Shown: piece after piece, positions 50,215-60,401 of the stretch
Layout of the letters: the number at the start of each line of letters is the position of its first letter
Numbering within the stretch: position 1 is the first letter of the stretch
Assembly: GCA_034008185.1 (NCBI GenBank)
Contig: CM067109.1
Span: 31,156,885 to 31,220,884 of the forward strand
From: Gorsachius magnificus
Lineage: Eukaryota; Chordata; Aves; Pelecaniformes; Ardeidae
Length of the DNA: 64,000 nt
Direction: 5' to 3'
The notes under the pieces: generated by a model
What the model saw: only the letters and a program-made list of their open reading frames with translations
What the model was told of the DNA's origin: nothing
Databases searched by the model: none
Translations under genes and position numbers: made by a program

Positions 50215-52744
50215 TGATTAAATTAGATGGCCAACACACAGAAAAAGCAAGAAATTAATCAAAATATCCAATATAACAAAAATACAACATAAGAACTCAT
50301 TAAGAGTTGTTGAAAAAAAAATCAAAACAACCCCATACCCATCAACAGCCACATTCTGAACCAATTAAAGTAAAATTTATTATCAGACTTTGACTGGAGT
50401 TTTAACTTTGTTAAGGATTTCAGGAAAGGTTCCCAAATTGAAGGCTGTTCTGTTGTTACACAAAAAATGCAAAATAAAGCATCAAATCTGCTGGTTAAGG
50501 AAGATTCAGGCATCATGATTGTACAGGTGATGATAAAAAAAGAGATACAATGCTATATGAAACATCTTTTGGAAGCAATTCCAACAGGCAAAATACTTTA
50601 AAACTTTATTGCATTAAAATTTTACTTTTCTGCCCAATATAACTGAAATAGTATTTTGAAAGCTCTCTTGCACAGAACACATAAAAGTCTCTGAAGCATT
50701 TTAATTCTGAAGATGCAACAAAATAAGTGTTACAAGAACTTTCTGCTGGCAAGTCTACCATGCTTTGAGTTCCAGCAAAAATAGTATTTTCAAATACGAC
50801 AGCTAAGGAAACTTACAGTATATGTTTATTGCATGAAAACATCCATTTATTGGATCCATCTGATTCTTCCGTTTGTGGTTAGTGGTTCTTATATTCTTGA
50901 TATAACTTGCACCAGATCCTACTAAGTATTCCATTAATTACAAAACACACAGTAGATTGAATTAAGTAGGGAAATCTACACAATCCCAACAGAGATCCAA
51001 CCTATGACAATGCATGAAATCAAAGTTTCACTTTCATTTTCTTTTAAGATAGCCTGTAGCTACATGATATAATTTGATACACTATGGAACAATAATGATG
51101 AAATTAAATACAGTAGGCAATATTAGAGTTAGAAAATAGCACATCTTTTTACCAGTTATAATGACTTTTCATGCATTAGTATTAAAGATAAGCAATGAAG
51201 TATGGGAAAGTAAAGCGTAAGCAGGAGATAGAAGAAAGCTATGAAGATAAATGAAGACTAGGAAATGGGATCATACTCAAGTGCATGTTTGTATATATTA
51301 ACTGTAAACAGCAGCTCTACTTAGGGAAATATTTTTCACACTTGAATGGCTTCAGCACTAGATATGAATTACTTAATATGTGAAAACAAAGCAAAACGTA
51401 AGACTCCATTCTTCAGTAATGTGAACACTGGCAATGTAAGTGAGGTTGCAAGTTTGAAAAATGTTGTTTAAAATATAGGCACATGATTCTTAATTAATAG
51501 GTCACCACAGTCTGTGACATGCAAGCACATGTTTTGATGGGTTTGCAAACTATGTCTTGCTTACTATCAACTCTCTGCATCAAGTTGCAATTTCCTTGAA
51601 AGCAGCTGAATTTAGATTTTACAGTAATTTTTTTTGTCTGTGTTTCATGTTATGACATCATTTTAATACATTCAAATAGTCAAAATGTTTAGAATAAGAT
51701 AGCACAAACTTGGTGCAGGAGGACATAGATCAGAGTGTGGCCAGCATTGTTAAATTGGAGATACACAGCTTAAGTATTATATAAACTACCTTTCCCCCAA
51801 AAACATTAACATAGACACCAAAATTGTAACAAGACGTATCAAAAAATAAGGCACATTTATCTTGATATGGTAATCTTGAAATAGAAAACTCATTTCAGAG
51901 AACATTGGTATCTAAATGAATTTTATAAAAAATCTTGTATTCATGATAATTATGGACATTTCTTATCATACATGATAATGGAATAATTGCACATATCCCA
52001 GTGTGTCAAGTAACAAAATGGGAGTTTTATTAAACATTTCCATTGCAAAATTATTTTGTAGGTTCACGTTTTCCTATTTACATAACTCAGGTGAATGGTA
52101 GAAGTATTAACATCTACCATCACTTATCACGAGTACTGCAGGCTTTCATTTTACCACAATTAATAATCCCCTTTGTGTTGAATAAATTGAAATTAATTGT
52201 GGAATAAATTGAGATTATTGTCATTTATATAAATGATTGTAAATATTTGGACATTAGCTACTACACAAGACCATTTTATTCTATTTTATTTCCAAGCTGT
52301 GTCAGGACTTTCTACACGGAATTTTTTGTACATAAATTCATCAAGGATCAGCAAAGAAAGCTGTTTAAAATCTAATCCCCTCTTTATGAAAATTAAAACA
52401 CCAGAAACATCATTAGTTAGCATTTAACCTGAGATTTAATCTGTTGAGAAGTTAACATCCTTAGAAATTTCTTCACTTGTTGCATTAACTTATACTGATG
52501 TTGCTATTTTATGGAAAAAAAACCCAAAACCAACCCCCCAAACAAACGAACAAAAAAACCCCAAACAAAAAGGTTGCTTGCAACATGGCTTTTCACTGTG
52601 TTGGTCAAAAAAATCATAGAATGCATGTTTTTCTCACAGTATCCAGAAGCTGGAATAATAATAATGTGCTTCTTATTGCACGTGAAACTTAGAGGAGATA
52701 TAATTGCAGATTCCTCTTCTCTAACTGAGTATTAAAGCCAGGTT
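50215..52744. other. Anonymous sequence, possibly including a 3' untranslated region
   Basis: No recognised repeat except a 2 x 21-22 bp tandem at 52,177-52,219. If the minus-strand exon ending at 52,745 is real, its 3' UTR would run down into this stretch; AATAAA occurs on the minus strand at 52,290-52,285 and 52,280-52,275, about 455 bp past the stop. Confidence 0.35.
52177..52219. repeat. Two-copy tandem repeat of about 21-22 bp
   Basis: GTTGAATAAATTGAAATTAATT is followed directly by GTGGAATAAATTGAGATTATT, with four differences and a one-base length change. Confidence 0.7.
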
Positions 52745-52897
52745 TCATCTTAGCCGAATCCGGAAAGTATTTATCTCCATAGAACTCATATTTATTTCAC
52801 TTATATTTCTGGCATCTGGAGGTGAATGCATCAAAGATAAAGATGTGGGTGTAAGACTTTCCACTCTGAATTTGTTAAAGAGTTTATGCACCTTTAT
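52745..52897 (-). CDS. Candidate terminal exon of an unidentified host gene (minus strand)
   Basis: A 50-codon block plus TGA opens right after a strong 3' splice site: a polypyrimidine tract of more than a dozen Ts, then CCAG. It starts in phase 0; the other two frames hit stops within a few codons. The peptide begins IKVHKLFNKFRVESL and ends INTFRIRLR. I see no known domain. AATAAA signals lie about 455 bp downstream. The next exon-like block upstream is on the far side of a CR1 insertion. Function unknown; a chance open frame beside a T run cannot be excluded. Confidence 0.4.
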   Translation of the reverse strand: MKVHKLFNKFRVESLTPTSLSLMHSPPDARNISEINMSSMEINTFRIRLR

Positions 52898-53521
52898 CTG
52901 GAAAAAAAAAAAAAGAAATATATTTAGAACATACAGCATATACCTTAAAATTTACTTTAACTTAGTCTCTAACAATGATCCAAATGATACATCTCCTTAC
53001 AGGTATCAGCACTGCAAATCTTACACCAAAGATTACGAATATTTTTGAGTACCATGTATCAAATGCTATACACTAAATTAGATCTTTTTAGAGAGTATTC
53101 GCATACCACACTTCAGAACAAGTAAATCAATATATAAAAATAATGATCAGAAAGGTTTAATTTTAAAAAAAATTAAAGACAATCCAAAACCTATTTCAAA
53201 AATTTGATTACAAAATTTCTACAGATTCATAACCATCCAGTCCATCTGTAAACTTCAGAACAAAGTTGTATAATTTATATTTCGTAATTTTATGTATCAC
53301 ATCAATTCTACAGCAATTGCAAAACACTCAGATATTTGCAATGGTGTAGGTCACATAAGTGAGCATGGGTAGACAAAGCACATGCTATAATAAGCAACAG
53401 TTTTCAAAGTCGCAGTCACATAATTTCATGGAATCATAGAATCACAGAATGTTTTGGGTTGGAAGGGACCCCTAGAGGCCATCTAGTCCAACCCCCCTGC
53501 AGTGAGCAGGGACACCGCTAA

Positions 53522-53859
53522 CTAGATCAGGTTGCTCAGAGCCCCGTCCAACCTGGCCTTGAATGTTCCCAGGGATGGGGCCTCCACCACCTCTCTGGGC
53601 AACCTGTTCCAGTGTTTCACCACCCTCATTGTAAAGAATTTCCTCCTTATATCCAGTCTAAACCTACCCTGCTTCAGTTTAAAACCATTACCCCTTGTCC
53701 TGTCACAGCTGGCCCTACTAAAAAGATTTTCCCCATCTTTCCTATAGGCCCCCTTTAGGTACTGAAAGGCCGCAATCAGGTCTCCCCACAGCCTTCTCTT
53801 CTCCAGGCTGAACAACCCCAACTCCCTCAGCCTGTCCTCATAAGAGAGGTGCTCCAGCC
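53522..53859 (-). pseudogene. CR1 ORF2 C-terminal remnant
   Basis: Open minus-strand frame reading [20 protein letters not shown], then [17 protein letters not shown] and [18 protein letters not shown], ending in a natural stop. This is the conserved C-terminal region downstream of RT. All of the endonuclease and RT proper is missing upstream because of the internal deletion. Confidence 0.85.
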
Positions 53860-54687
53860 TGGGCTCCTGGGAGGCAGCAGACCTCCCTAAGAGCAGGGTC
53901 TGCCCGGCATATTGGTCCCTCCGCTCCCCTCAGGTGGGAATCTCCCACTACTATCACCCTCTTCTTCCTCGTGGATGTAGTGGTGATACGACGGGGAGGT
54001 CTTTCCGATCTTTGTGCCTCCTGTGATGTGGATAGGTCAACACCTACCTCATGCACCACCTTGTCTCCCACCTCTAGAGCCTCATACCTGTTACGCAGAG
54101 GCACCTGGGGAGAAGCGGTGGGCAAGGAAAGGGTTCTCCTCCTGCCCCGACTGCAGACCAGTTTCCACTCACTGCTCTCCCTTGAGGCCCTCCCTTCATC
54201 CTGATGGGGGGGAGGGTACTAGTTCCCTTTGATCCCGGGCCTTTTTTGGTGGCTGTTCCTGCACAGGTTTCTGGGACAACAGGGTGCGGCTCCACCAGTC
54301 TATTTCCTGCTCCGCTTCCCTGATGCTCCATAGCCTGTCCACCTCTTCTCTCAGCTCCGCCACCAGGCAGAGTAGGCAGTCTACGTGATCGCATCTTATG
54401 CAGGTGCTGCCTTTGCTGGTGTCCGTTTCCAGCGCCAGCTGGTGGCACTCCCTGCAGCCGGAGGCCTGGACAGCTGCGTGCTTTCCAGGGTCCTCAGTCT
54501 GCGTTGAGGCATCCGTTCTGACCAGCAGTTTAGAGGCAGCCTTCTGACGGGGGGTGCCATGGCCGGGCTTCCTCTCAGCGGATGAGTTTCCTGAGCGTAC
54601 CTCGGCACTCGGGGGGGGGGGGGCCCTCGCCCTGCCCGCGCGCCCTGCCCGCGCAAACTGCCGCGCCACGCCCTTCTGACGCACCAC
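53860..54687 (-). pseudogene. CR1 ORF1 remnant (zinc-finger-like, coiled coil, start of esterase domain)
   Basis: Three minus-strand frames follow one another and together resemble CR1 ORF1. The first part has a cysteine pattern C-x2-C-x14-C-x2-C-x4-C-x2-C (about 54,456-54,366) followed by a short charged, heptad-like stretch (LVAELREEVDRLWSIREAEQ). After frameshifts near the G run at about 54,206 and near 54,100, the third part ends in [13 protein letters not shown], the GDS block of the SGNH esterase domain known from CR1 ORF1 (about 53,945-53,937). The domain is cut off by the deletion about 75 bp later. ORF1 proteins bind element RNA; this one is dead. Confidence 0.75.
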
Positions 54688-54957
54688 GCCCCGTTTGCCG
54701 CGCTCCGGGTCGCTCGCGCTCCCTGGGGGCTGCTTTTGTACGCCAGGAGGGTCCGGCCGCCCTCACCCCTGACCCCGCCCCCGCCGAGTCAGAGCTGCCG
54801 CTCGTCAGGAGCTGGCTCTGAGGGGGGGGGGGGGGGGGGGGGCTGGGGTGCCCTCTCCCTCCCTGCGCTTTTGACTTCGCGGTTCTGCCGCTTTTAGGAA
54901 AGGGTCCCCCGGCACGATCCTCCGCTCCAGAGCCCTTCGCCTCGGTGTCTTCGCCGA
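54560..54957 (-). promoter_or_regulatory. CpG-rich 5' region of CR1, probable promoter
   Basis: A strongly GC-rich segment dense in CG dinucleotides, with a 13-base G run (54,611-54,623) and a 21-base G run (54,822-54,842) on the plus strand. In the element's own direction these are C runs. Full-length CR1 elements carry their internal promoter in such a 5' UTR. The G runs could form quadruplexes and are also places where assembly length errors are likely. Confidence 0.5.
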
Positions 54958-55040
54958 AATTTGTGAATATGTTAATACTATTGAAGAGATACACTTCAGA
55001 AGATGGAATTTGACTCTTTACTTCATAAAGTTCTAAAACA
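54958..55040 (-). CDS. Candidate exon of the unidentified host gene, abutted by CR1 (minus strand)
   Basis: After TTTTTTAATAG the frame reads VLELYEVKSQIPSSEVYLFN and runs straight into the CR1 copy. One base precedes the first codon, so it suits an upstream exon ending two bases into a codon. If the AATTT repeats mark CR1 integration, the pre-insertion sequence continued as AAATTATGTGACTG. A splice donor after AAATTAT would leave phase 0, matching the terminal exon at 52,897. On that reading the CR1 landed within a few bases of the exon's 5' splice site. The donor is weak and no transcript is available. Confidence 0.3.
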
Positions 55041-55133
55041 CTATTAAAAAATATTTGAGTAAAAATGATCCATGTCATATGAAAACAACATTTACAGGAA
55101 GTTAATGAGATTAAAACTGACCTAAAATTTTAC

Positions 55134-55255
55134 TTTTTGACGCTTACATGGTCATTCCTGCACACCAACAGAACCATATCTTTATTAAATGGAAAGCAGC
55201 TTTCAGGAGAAATGTAACTGTTATCCTGAAAGTGTAATTCTCGAGAAATAACTAC
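55134..55255 (-). CDS. Candidate exon of the unidentified host gene (minus strand)
   Basis: Opens after AAAGTCTAG and reads VVISRELHFQDNSYISPESC then FPFNKDMVLLVCRNDH in phase 0. Two donors are possible. CAT|GTAAGC (exon end 55,148) is the stronger site but leads the next block to an early stop. AAAAA|GTAAAA (exon end 55,134) is weaker but joins the next block in frame. Amino-acid composition looks like real protein and the opposite strand is poorer. It lies 83 bp after the preceding candidate exon, a short but acceptable avian intron. I do not recognise the family. Confidence 0.42.
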
Positions 55256-55338
55256 CTAGACTTTACCTATAATTTGATTTAAATATCAGTGTTTCTGCAA
55301 TACCTGTAATGTAAGCTACCCATAAAATGTCAGTATAC

Positions 55339-55449
55339 CTTTCCCTGAGTAGTGGAACAGAGAAGACCCATTTCTCTGTTTGAAAATCTACAGTCGAATC
55401 CCTTTCTGTGAAGAATCAGAGCAGCTTCATCAGATGGCTCAATATCTAC
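55339..55449 (-). CDS. Candidate exon of the unidentified host gene (minus strand)
   Basis: Exactly 111 bp between TTATTTCTAG and the donor AAAG|GTATAC, so it starts and ends in phase 0. It reads VDIEPSDEAALILHRKGFDC then RFSNREMGLLCSTTQGK. The other two frames are stopped within three codons, so the open frame is not a composition artefact. Acidic and cysteine residues and a good donor favour a real exon. Together with the blocks at 55,255 and 55,040 it forms a compact cluster with introns near 83 and 93 bp. No known domain is recognised. Confidence 0.42.
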
Positions 55450-57790
55450 CTAGAAATAAACAAAATAAATTACTTGGAAAGTAGCAGAGGTAGGAAGACA
55501 CTTTAGGACCTCATAAAATTATCATTACCTTAGAATGACAGAGCCACTTATACCTTAAATAATCAGCCTAGATTGAGCAGTCATGTTTCTTTTAATGTTT
55601 GTAAGATTAAACATAGATAAAACTAAACAGAAAAGAGAGTTCAGATATACAAAGTATTACAGAACATAAATGCAAGTTGTTAACCAAGGAGTTCAAAGCT
55701 CAGTAGTTGCACACATACAGACTCAGAATTTAAGTGTAGCTATCATAGTTGCATTAATTTGCTTCCCAGAAATCCTATGCTAATTAAAATAGCAGGTTTA
55801 AAATAGTCATTGTGACTATGTTCTATCAAGCCTTCATTTTGCAAAGCTGCCCTCTAAAAACCAACTCAGCTTAAGCTGTAAACGAAATCGTACACTAAAA
55901 CACAAGTATTAAATAAATTTTGTAAGACAAGATATACAGTACTCTTGAGCCTCAGTAGGCATCAAAGAGTAACCTAATTGCACCTTCCTAGTTTGGACCA
56001 AATCACTAAAAATCACTTAGGACAGATGGTCACAAGAATAGCATATAAATGCCTCAAATCAGAATCTTGTTTTGATACATGCTTCATAAAACAAATCCTA
56101 GAACTGGCTGGGAAACTTCAATTTATACCAAAACGTCACTTTTTTTCTTTTACACTAAGATGTAAAAACCCATGAAATTGTACAGCAAGAGAAAACAGCA
56201 ACAGAAAAGAAATTCTTCTCCACATTAATGTGCATGTAAGCTATCCTCACACCATGCGAGTAGCACATGACAAGACGTCCTTCAGCTGCAAGGTGTTTGC
56301 TGTATCGGTACATGCACCTTAGTAATTTATTTTCTATGATGCATTACTTTATTTCCTTTTTGCTGTTTTACATTCTTCAGCTGCTCATCTTATTATATAT
56401 GTAATAAGAGCATAAAAAAGATGGTTCTATCTGCAGTCATACCAGTTCTTTGTGCTATTTTTCTCTAATTTATTTCCGGTTTATTTGGTTTTGTCCTGGT
56501 GCTTTTTCCCAAATGCCTCTGCCATGAATTTATTAATTTCTGGTACTTTGGTAAGTATCTGTTGCCTTGGAGAAACCTATGCCAACAAGAATTAGGCATT
56601 TTGTTATAGTTTAGCTCTTGAAGGTGTAACAAACGAGAGAGGTCTTAATCTAACAGGCTTCAGATCCAAACCAATTGTCTCCTAGAAAAGGAGATCTTGG
56701 AACAGCTTAGTAGTACAACAAAGTCACAGTATTAAGTACACATGCAGGTATTAAAAAAATGGTAAACTGATAAACACAGTATTAGTGGCTTTGAGGTAAC
56801 TTCCTAACTTAAAATAGTAAAAATTTACTCAACAGTATTTGGAATTGAAATGAGATACTTTGCAGTAAAACATTGACTGGTAAAAATTGTGCATAGTTTA
56901 CAAATCATGAATAAAACCCTGTTTGAGAAGATTTTCATGAACAACATTAGCTTATAACCACCTAAAATCAGGTTTTTAATTAATGAATGGTGTCTACAGA
57001 CAGCATATCAAACAAGTTTGCAGTATTTAATATCATTGATGGTTGAAAAAATTCTTATCCTGTTATTAGAAAGTACCACTTTCTACATTAAGGTAATAAT
57101 GATGATGTGACAAAATAGTTTTCCGTCTCCAACTAAGAAATACCTTACTTGATTTTCACTGTCACTGATGTGATAGTGTTGCACTTAAAAGTAGACATTT
57201 TTATGTACACAAAATAATGCCGTCTGCCTAAACATCAGATTAGTGAAATATTAAAATTCATACTGCAAAAGCCTGACCTCCTATGGGGTAAATTAATGTT
57301 AAAAATGACAAGCCAGTAATGGGTATCAACACTTTCTCTATTAGAGTGGAATTAACTTGTAGTCATCTGCGTAACAAATGCATTTATGCATTTCAAATGA
57401 TGGCATGAATATTTCATCTCTTAGGTTTTTAAAATTAAATATTATCTTAATTAAGATTCAAAAGATTTAAAACAGAAAGGTAATAAACAATGACACCTTC
57501 AAGAAAAGAGTTTTGGTAAGTATAAGCATCTATGATATAGTAGTCAACCATTTAGAATTCCCAGGACTTTATCATGCACATAGCATCCACGTGTAATAAA
57601 TTAAGATAGCATATGCAAGCCTAAGGAATGTCTGAGCAAGGATGAACCTAGTTTACAACAAATACACCTTCTAAACATGACCACGCTAACTGCATGAAAA
57701 CCTGTAAGAACTTTCTCAATTTTCAACAAATAACAATATCCGTAATCTTGTAACATTTCACAGCATTGGTGTATGACAAAAACCCCCTAC
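55450..57790. other. Probable intron of the candidate gene
   Basis: No mobile element recognised. One further minus-strand block (56,576-56,481) starts after a possible acceptor but ends in a stop with two frames open, so it is not called. Otherwise AT-rich anonymous sequence. Confidence 0.3.
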
Positions 57791-57898
57791 CCTAACTACT
57801 GTACTATCAAATCTCTGACTGCCTTTTTTGGAAGGGCTGCCAAAGTTTGATTTGATTTTGACCTCCGAGAAGTAACATGCAGTTGTCACATCAGGCTT
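57791..57898 (-). CDS. Weak candidate exon (minus strand)
   Basis: After the acceptor TTTTTTCATCTAG the frame reads KPDVTTACYFSEVKIKSNFG and on through SPSKKGSQ; the other frames stop at once. A donor GTTAGG|GTAGGG would make it 108 bp with phase 0 at both ends, like its neighbours. The donor choice is uncertain and the sequence is not recognised. Confidence 0.22.
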
Positions 57899-60251
57899 CT
57901 AGATGAAAAAAAAATTGTGCTAGGCTCTCTCCTAAGCAGTATCCTAGGTCAACGTTGCTAAAATTCTGATGAGAAGGAAAAAAACATTTAAGCACTTTTT
58001 TATCTGATTACTGTAAGCTAACAGACATGCATTGAAAAGTTCAGGCAGCGTGACAAAAATGTTTGTATAAAGGGACAAATGCACTCAGTTTTTAAATCTG
58101 GAGGGCCAGTCAGTAGGTAAAATCTATGTCAAACAACTTAAAAACTGGAGCTTTATTATTTTTTTTTAAAATTTCATATTCTTAAAGCACTGGACACTTC
58201 CATGACAGTATCATGTATCTTACAACAATAGCAATGCTCTTCCCATTGAGAGGAGTATAGTTCAAAGGGAAACTACGAATTCCTTTATGTTTTTTTCTCA
58301 TTCATTGCTTTAATGCATTTTCATGCATTCCAATTTCTACCTCAAATTTTAATATACTTTAATTTGGTATGCTTTTACGTGAAATTGTAATGATACAATT
58401 TCTTGAAAATCAACTTCGACAGCTAAAACAATGGAGAAGTAGTCTGCATTTCTGGAAAGAACTGCACTGTGTCAGTTAGCCAGAATTATGACTCTTGTCA
58501 TTCAAATTCTTGGAAAATGAAGACAGGAAGCAGAAAGTGAGGAGAGATTTTAAAAGGCCATTTTGGTATGCAAGAAATTCTATGCAGGGCATACCACCAT
58601 TTCTGATGTGGGGAAGAACTGTTCTGTACCTATAACGACAGGTATCTTATCCTATGACTACTGATAACTTTCCCTTTGAAGTACACAAAGTAATGCTGCA
58701 AGTTCAAGAGCTGTCAGTCAAGTAATCATTGAATATACAGTTGTGGACAGGGAAGAGATCATAGCCTCAGACAATCTTATACTGACTGGAATAGCAAGGC
58801 CAGTATAGCCCAGATAAAATTGTAGAATTTACCTATGAGTAGTAACATTAAACTCAAACCAGCAGACGCAGAGCCAGCCTTCCATTTCACAGGTTTCATG
58901 GTCACACAATACAAAGGGAGGGAATTTAGGCCTTGAAAAGAGAGAGGGGGCATGTTGATGAAGGTCTGCCCCTGAACTTGCCATGATGATGCAAACAGGT
59001 GGTGCTGAGCTTGCTGAGGTAAATGAAAGATTTTACAGTGAAGTGTGGAATATACGCTTTGCATGGAACATACGCTTAATTCAATACAAAGCTTCCTCCT
59101 AACTCTTCAAAGGCATAAGACCCGCAGAAATAAGTAGTATTCCTCTTTGAAATTCAAAATAAGAAACAGTCACAGCTCAAGGAGCATACATGAGACTGAA
59201 GTACTAACAGACAAAGCGTGAGAAAGTAAGCTGATTCTTTAAGTTTTAAAATAAGGATTACAACTGAAAATTAAAAGCTATGATAAAACAGAAGCTAATG
59301 GCAAGTTTTTCAGATATTCTGAATATAATCTGAGGTTATTATAGATGAGCAGTTCTACCTCACCCACCGCTAAGACTCTAAGGAAGAAGGGACAACTGCA
59401 GTTTTTGAGTATCTAAGTATGGCAGAATTAAAAAGGGATTTCATCTATGGTAACGCCACTGGTGAGTGATACTGCAATACAGAATAAAGTTAATATACCC
59501 ACTTTTTAAAAGGTGTTGAAAAACTGAAAAGAATTTACACAAAGGTGGTGGAAGAAGGATGCACAAACAGTTCTACTTTTATAGTTTCTCAAACAGAAAA
59601 TTGAAATATAGTGGTTATAATCATATAAGTTCCTTTGCAAGGAAAAAACAATTTTGAGTACAGAACAGGTTTTCTGTTTGCAGGTTTTTTGGTGGGTTTT
59701 TTTGTAACCCTACCAGCAAACAGTTTCACAGGAACCAAGGATTGTAAGCTGATGTTACAATAATTAAAACAGGTCTTGTATTTAAGCTTAAAAATATTTT
59801 AGCAATTTATTCTATGGATGCTAAGATGTGGTAGATTTTCTTTAAGTCTTCCAAATGGAATCAGATGGGTTTAAAACTGTATGTTTTATTAAAGCTACAA
59901 ATTATTGTACTCAGAACAAAGGTCAATGAAGTTAAATTTTATTATTCTTAATACAGACAGAAGAGGCCAAATATCTGCACTTAAACTTTGGGAACGCACT
60001 GAAATATGCCCACCTTCAGAGACAGAATAATGCAGTATGCACAGTATTATGTGAAAAAACACAATTCCTGTATTTCACATTACTCAAACTGACACAAGTC
60101 TCTAGTTCTTGCAGAATTAACAAAAACTAATCGTCACTCTGCAGTTTATCATATCATAGACAACCCCCCCCCCCACAAATTACCTTCCTAGAATAAAGTA
60201 TTTGATTAGACTGTATCACGTTTGCTCATAAAAATAGTGGTTTGACCTTAC
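57899..60251. other. Probable intron sequence
   Basis: Contains an exon-like block at 58,833-59,013 (good acceptor and donor, 181 bp) whose phase fits neither neighbour, and an 11-base C run at 60,164-60,174. No mobile element is recognised. Confidence 0.3.
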
Positions 60252-60401
60252 CTTTATTGGATTGTCCTCAAATTGACTATATGCACGTCACAAGGCATAG
60301 ATGACATGAGTGGAGAAAAAGTATTTAGCATTTGGGACCCTGAATCTGCATATGTTGTCATTGAAATTAAAGGATGATTTAAGAAAGAAGAAGTCATATG
60401 G
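60252..60401 (-). pseudogene. Candidate exon with an in-frame stop (minus strand)
   Basis: Between the acceptor GTCCCTTTTAG and a strong donor AAAG|GTAAGG lie exactly 150 bp, phase 0 at both ends. The frame reads PYDFFFLKSSFNFNDNICRF then RVPNAKYFFSTHVIYAL, a TGA, then RAYSQFEDNPIK. The protein-like flow on both sides of the TGA suggests a decayed codon in an old exon. A different acceptor 26 bp upstream opens another frame that stops just before the donor, so the reading is ambiguous. No family recognised. Confidence 0.25.

Larger units (their letters stand above)
53427..54957 (-). mobile_element. CR1 LINE with intact 5' region but most of ORF2 deleted (minus strand)
   Basis: The 3' end (GAATCATAGAATCACAGAAT, 53430 on) and ORF2 C-terminal region are young-looking and nearly identical to the copy at 63.4 kb. 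At about 53,859/53,860 the sequence jumps from late ORF2 to the middle of ORF1, then continues through ORF1 into a GC- and CpG-rich 5' region with long G runs, ending near 54,957. AATTT occurs directly at both ends (53422-53426 and 54958-54962), a possible 5-bp target duplication. Most CR1 copies are 5' truncated, so one that keeps its 5' end but lost its middle is unusual. The CpG-rich part stands out sharply from the AT-rich surroundings. Confidence 0.9.

Noticed and set aside
54582..54821. Plus-strand frames across the CpG-rich region
   Set aside because: They are shadows of the CR1 5' region and ORF1, which read on the minus strand; the open frame results from high GC.
56481..56576. Minus-strand block reading VSPRQQILTKVPEINKFM after a possible acceptor
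   Set aside because: It ends in a stop in the middle of the candidate gene, another frame is equally open, and no clear donor exists.
58833..59013. 181-bp exon-like block on the minus strand between good splice sites
   Set aside because: Two frames are open and 181 bp fits the phase of neither neighbouring candidate exon (57.9 and 60.4 kb), so it was not called.
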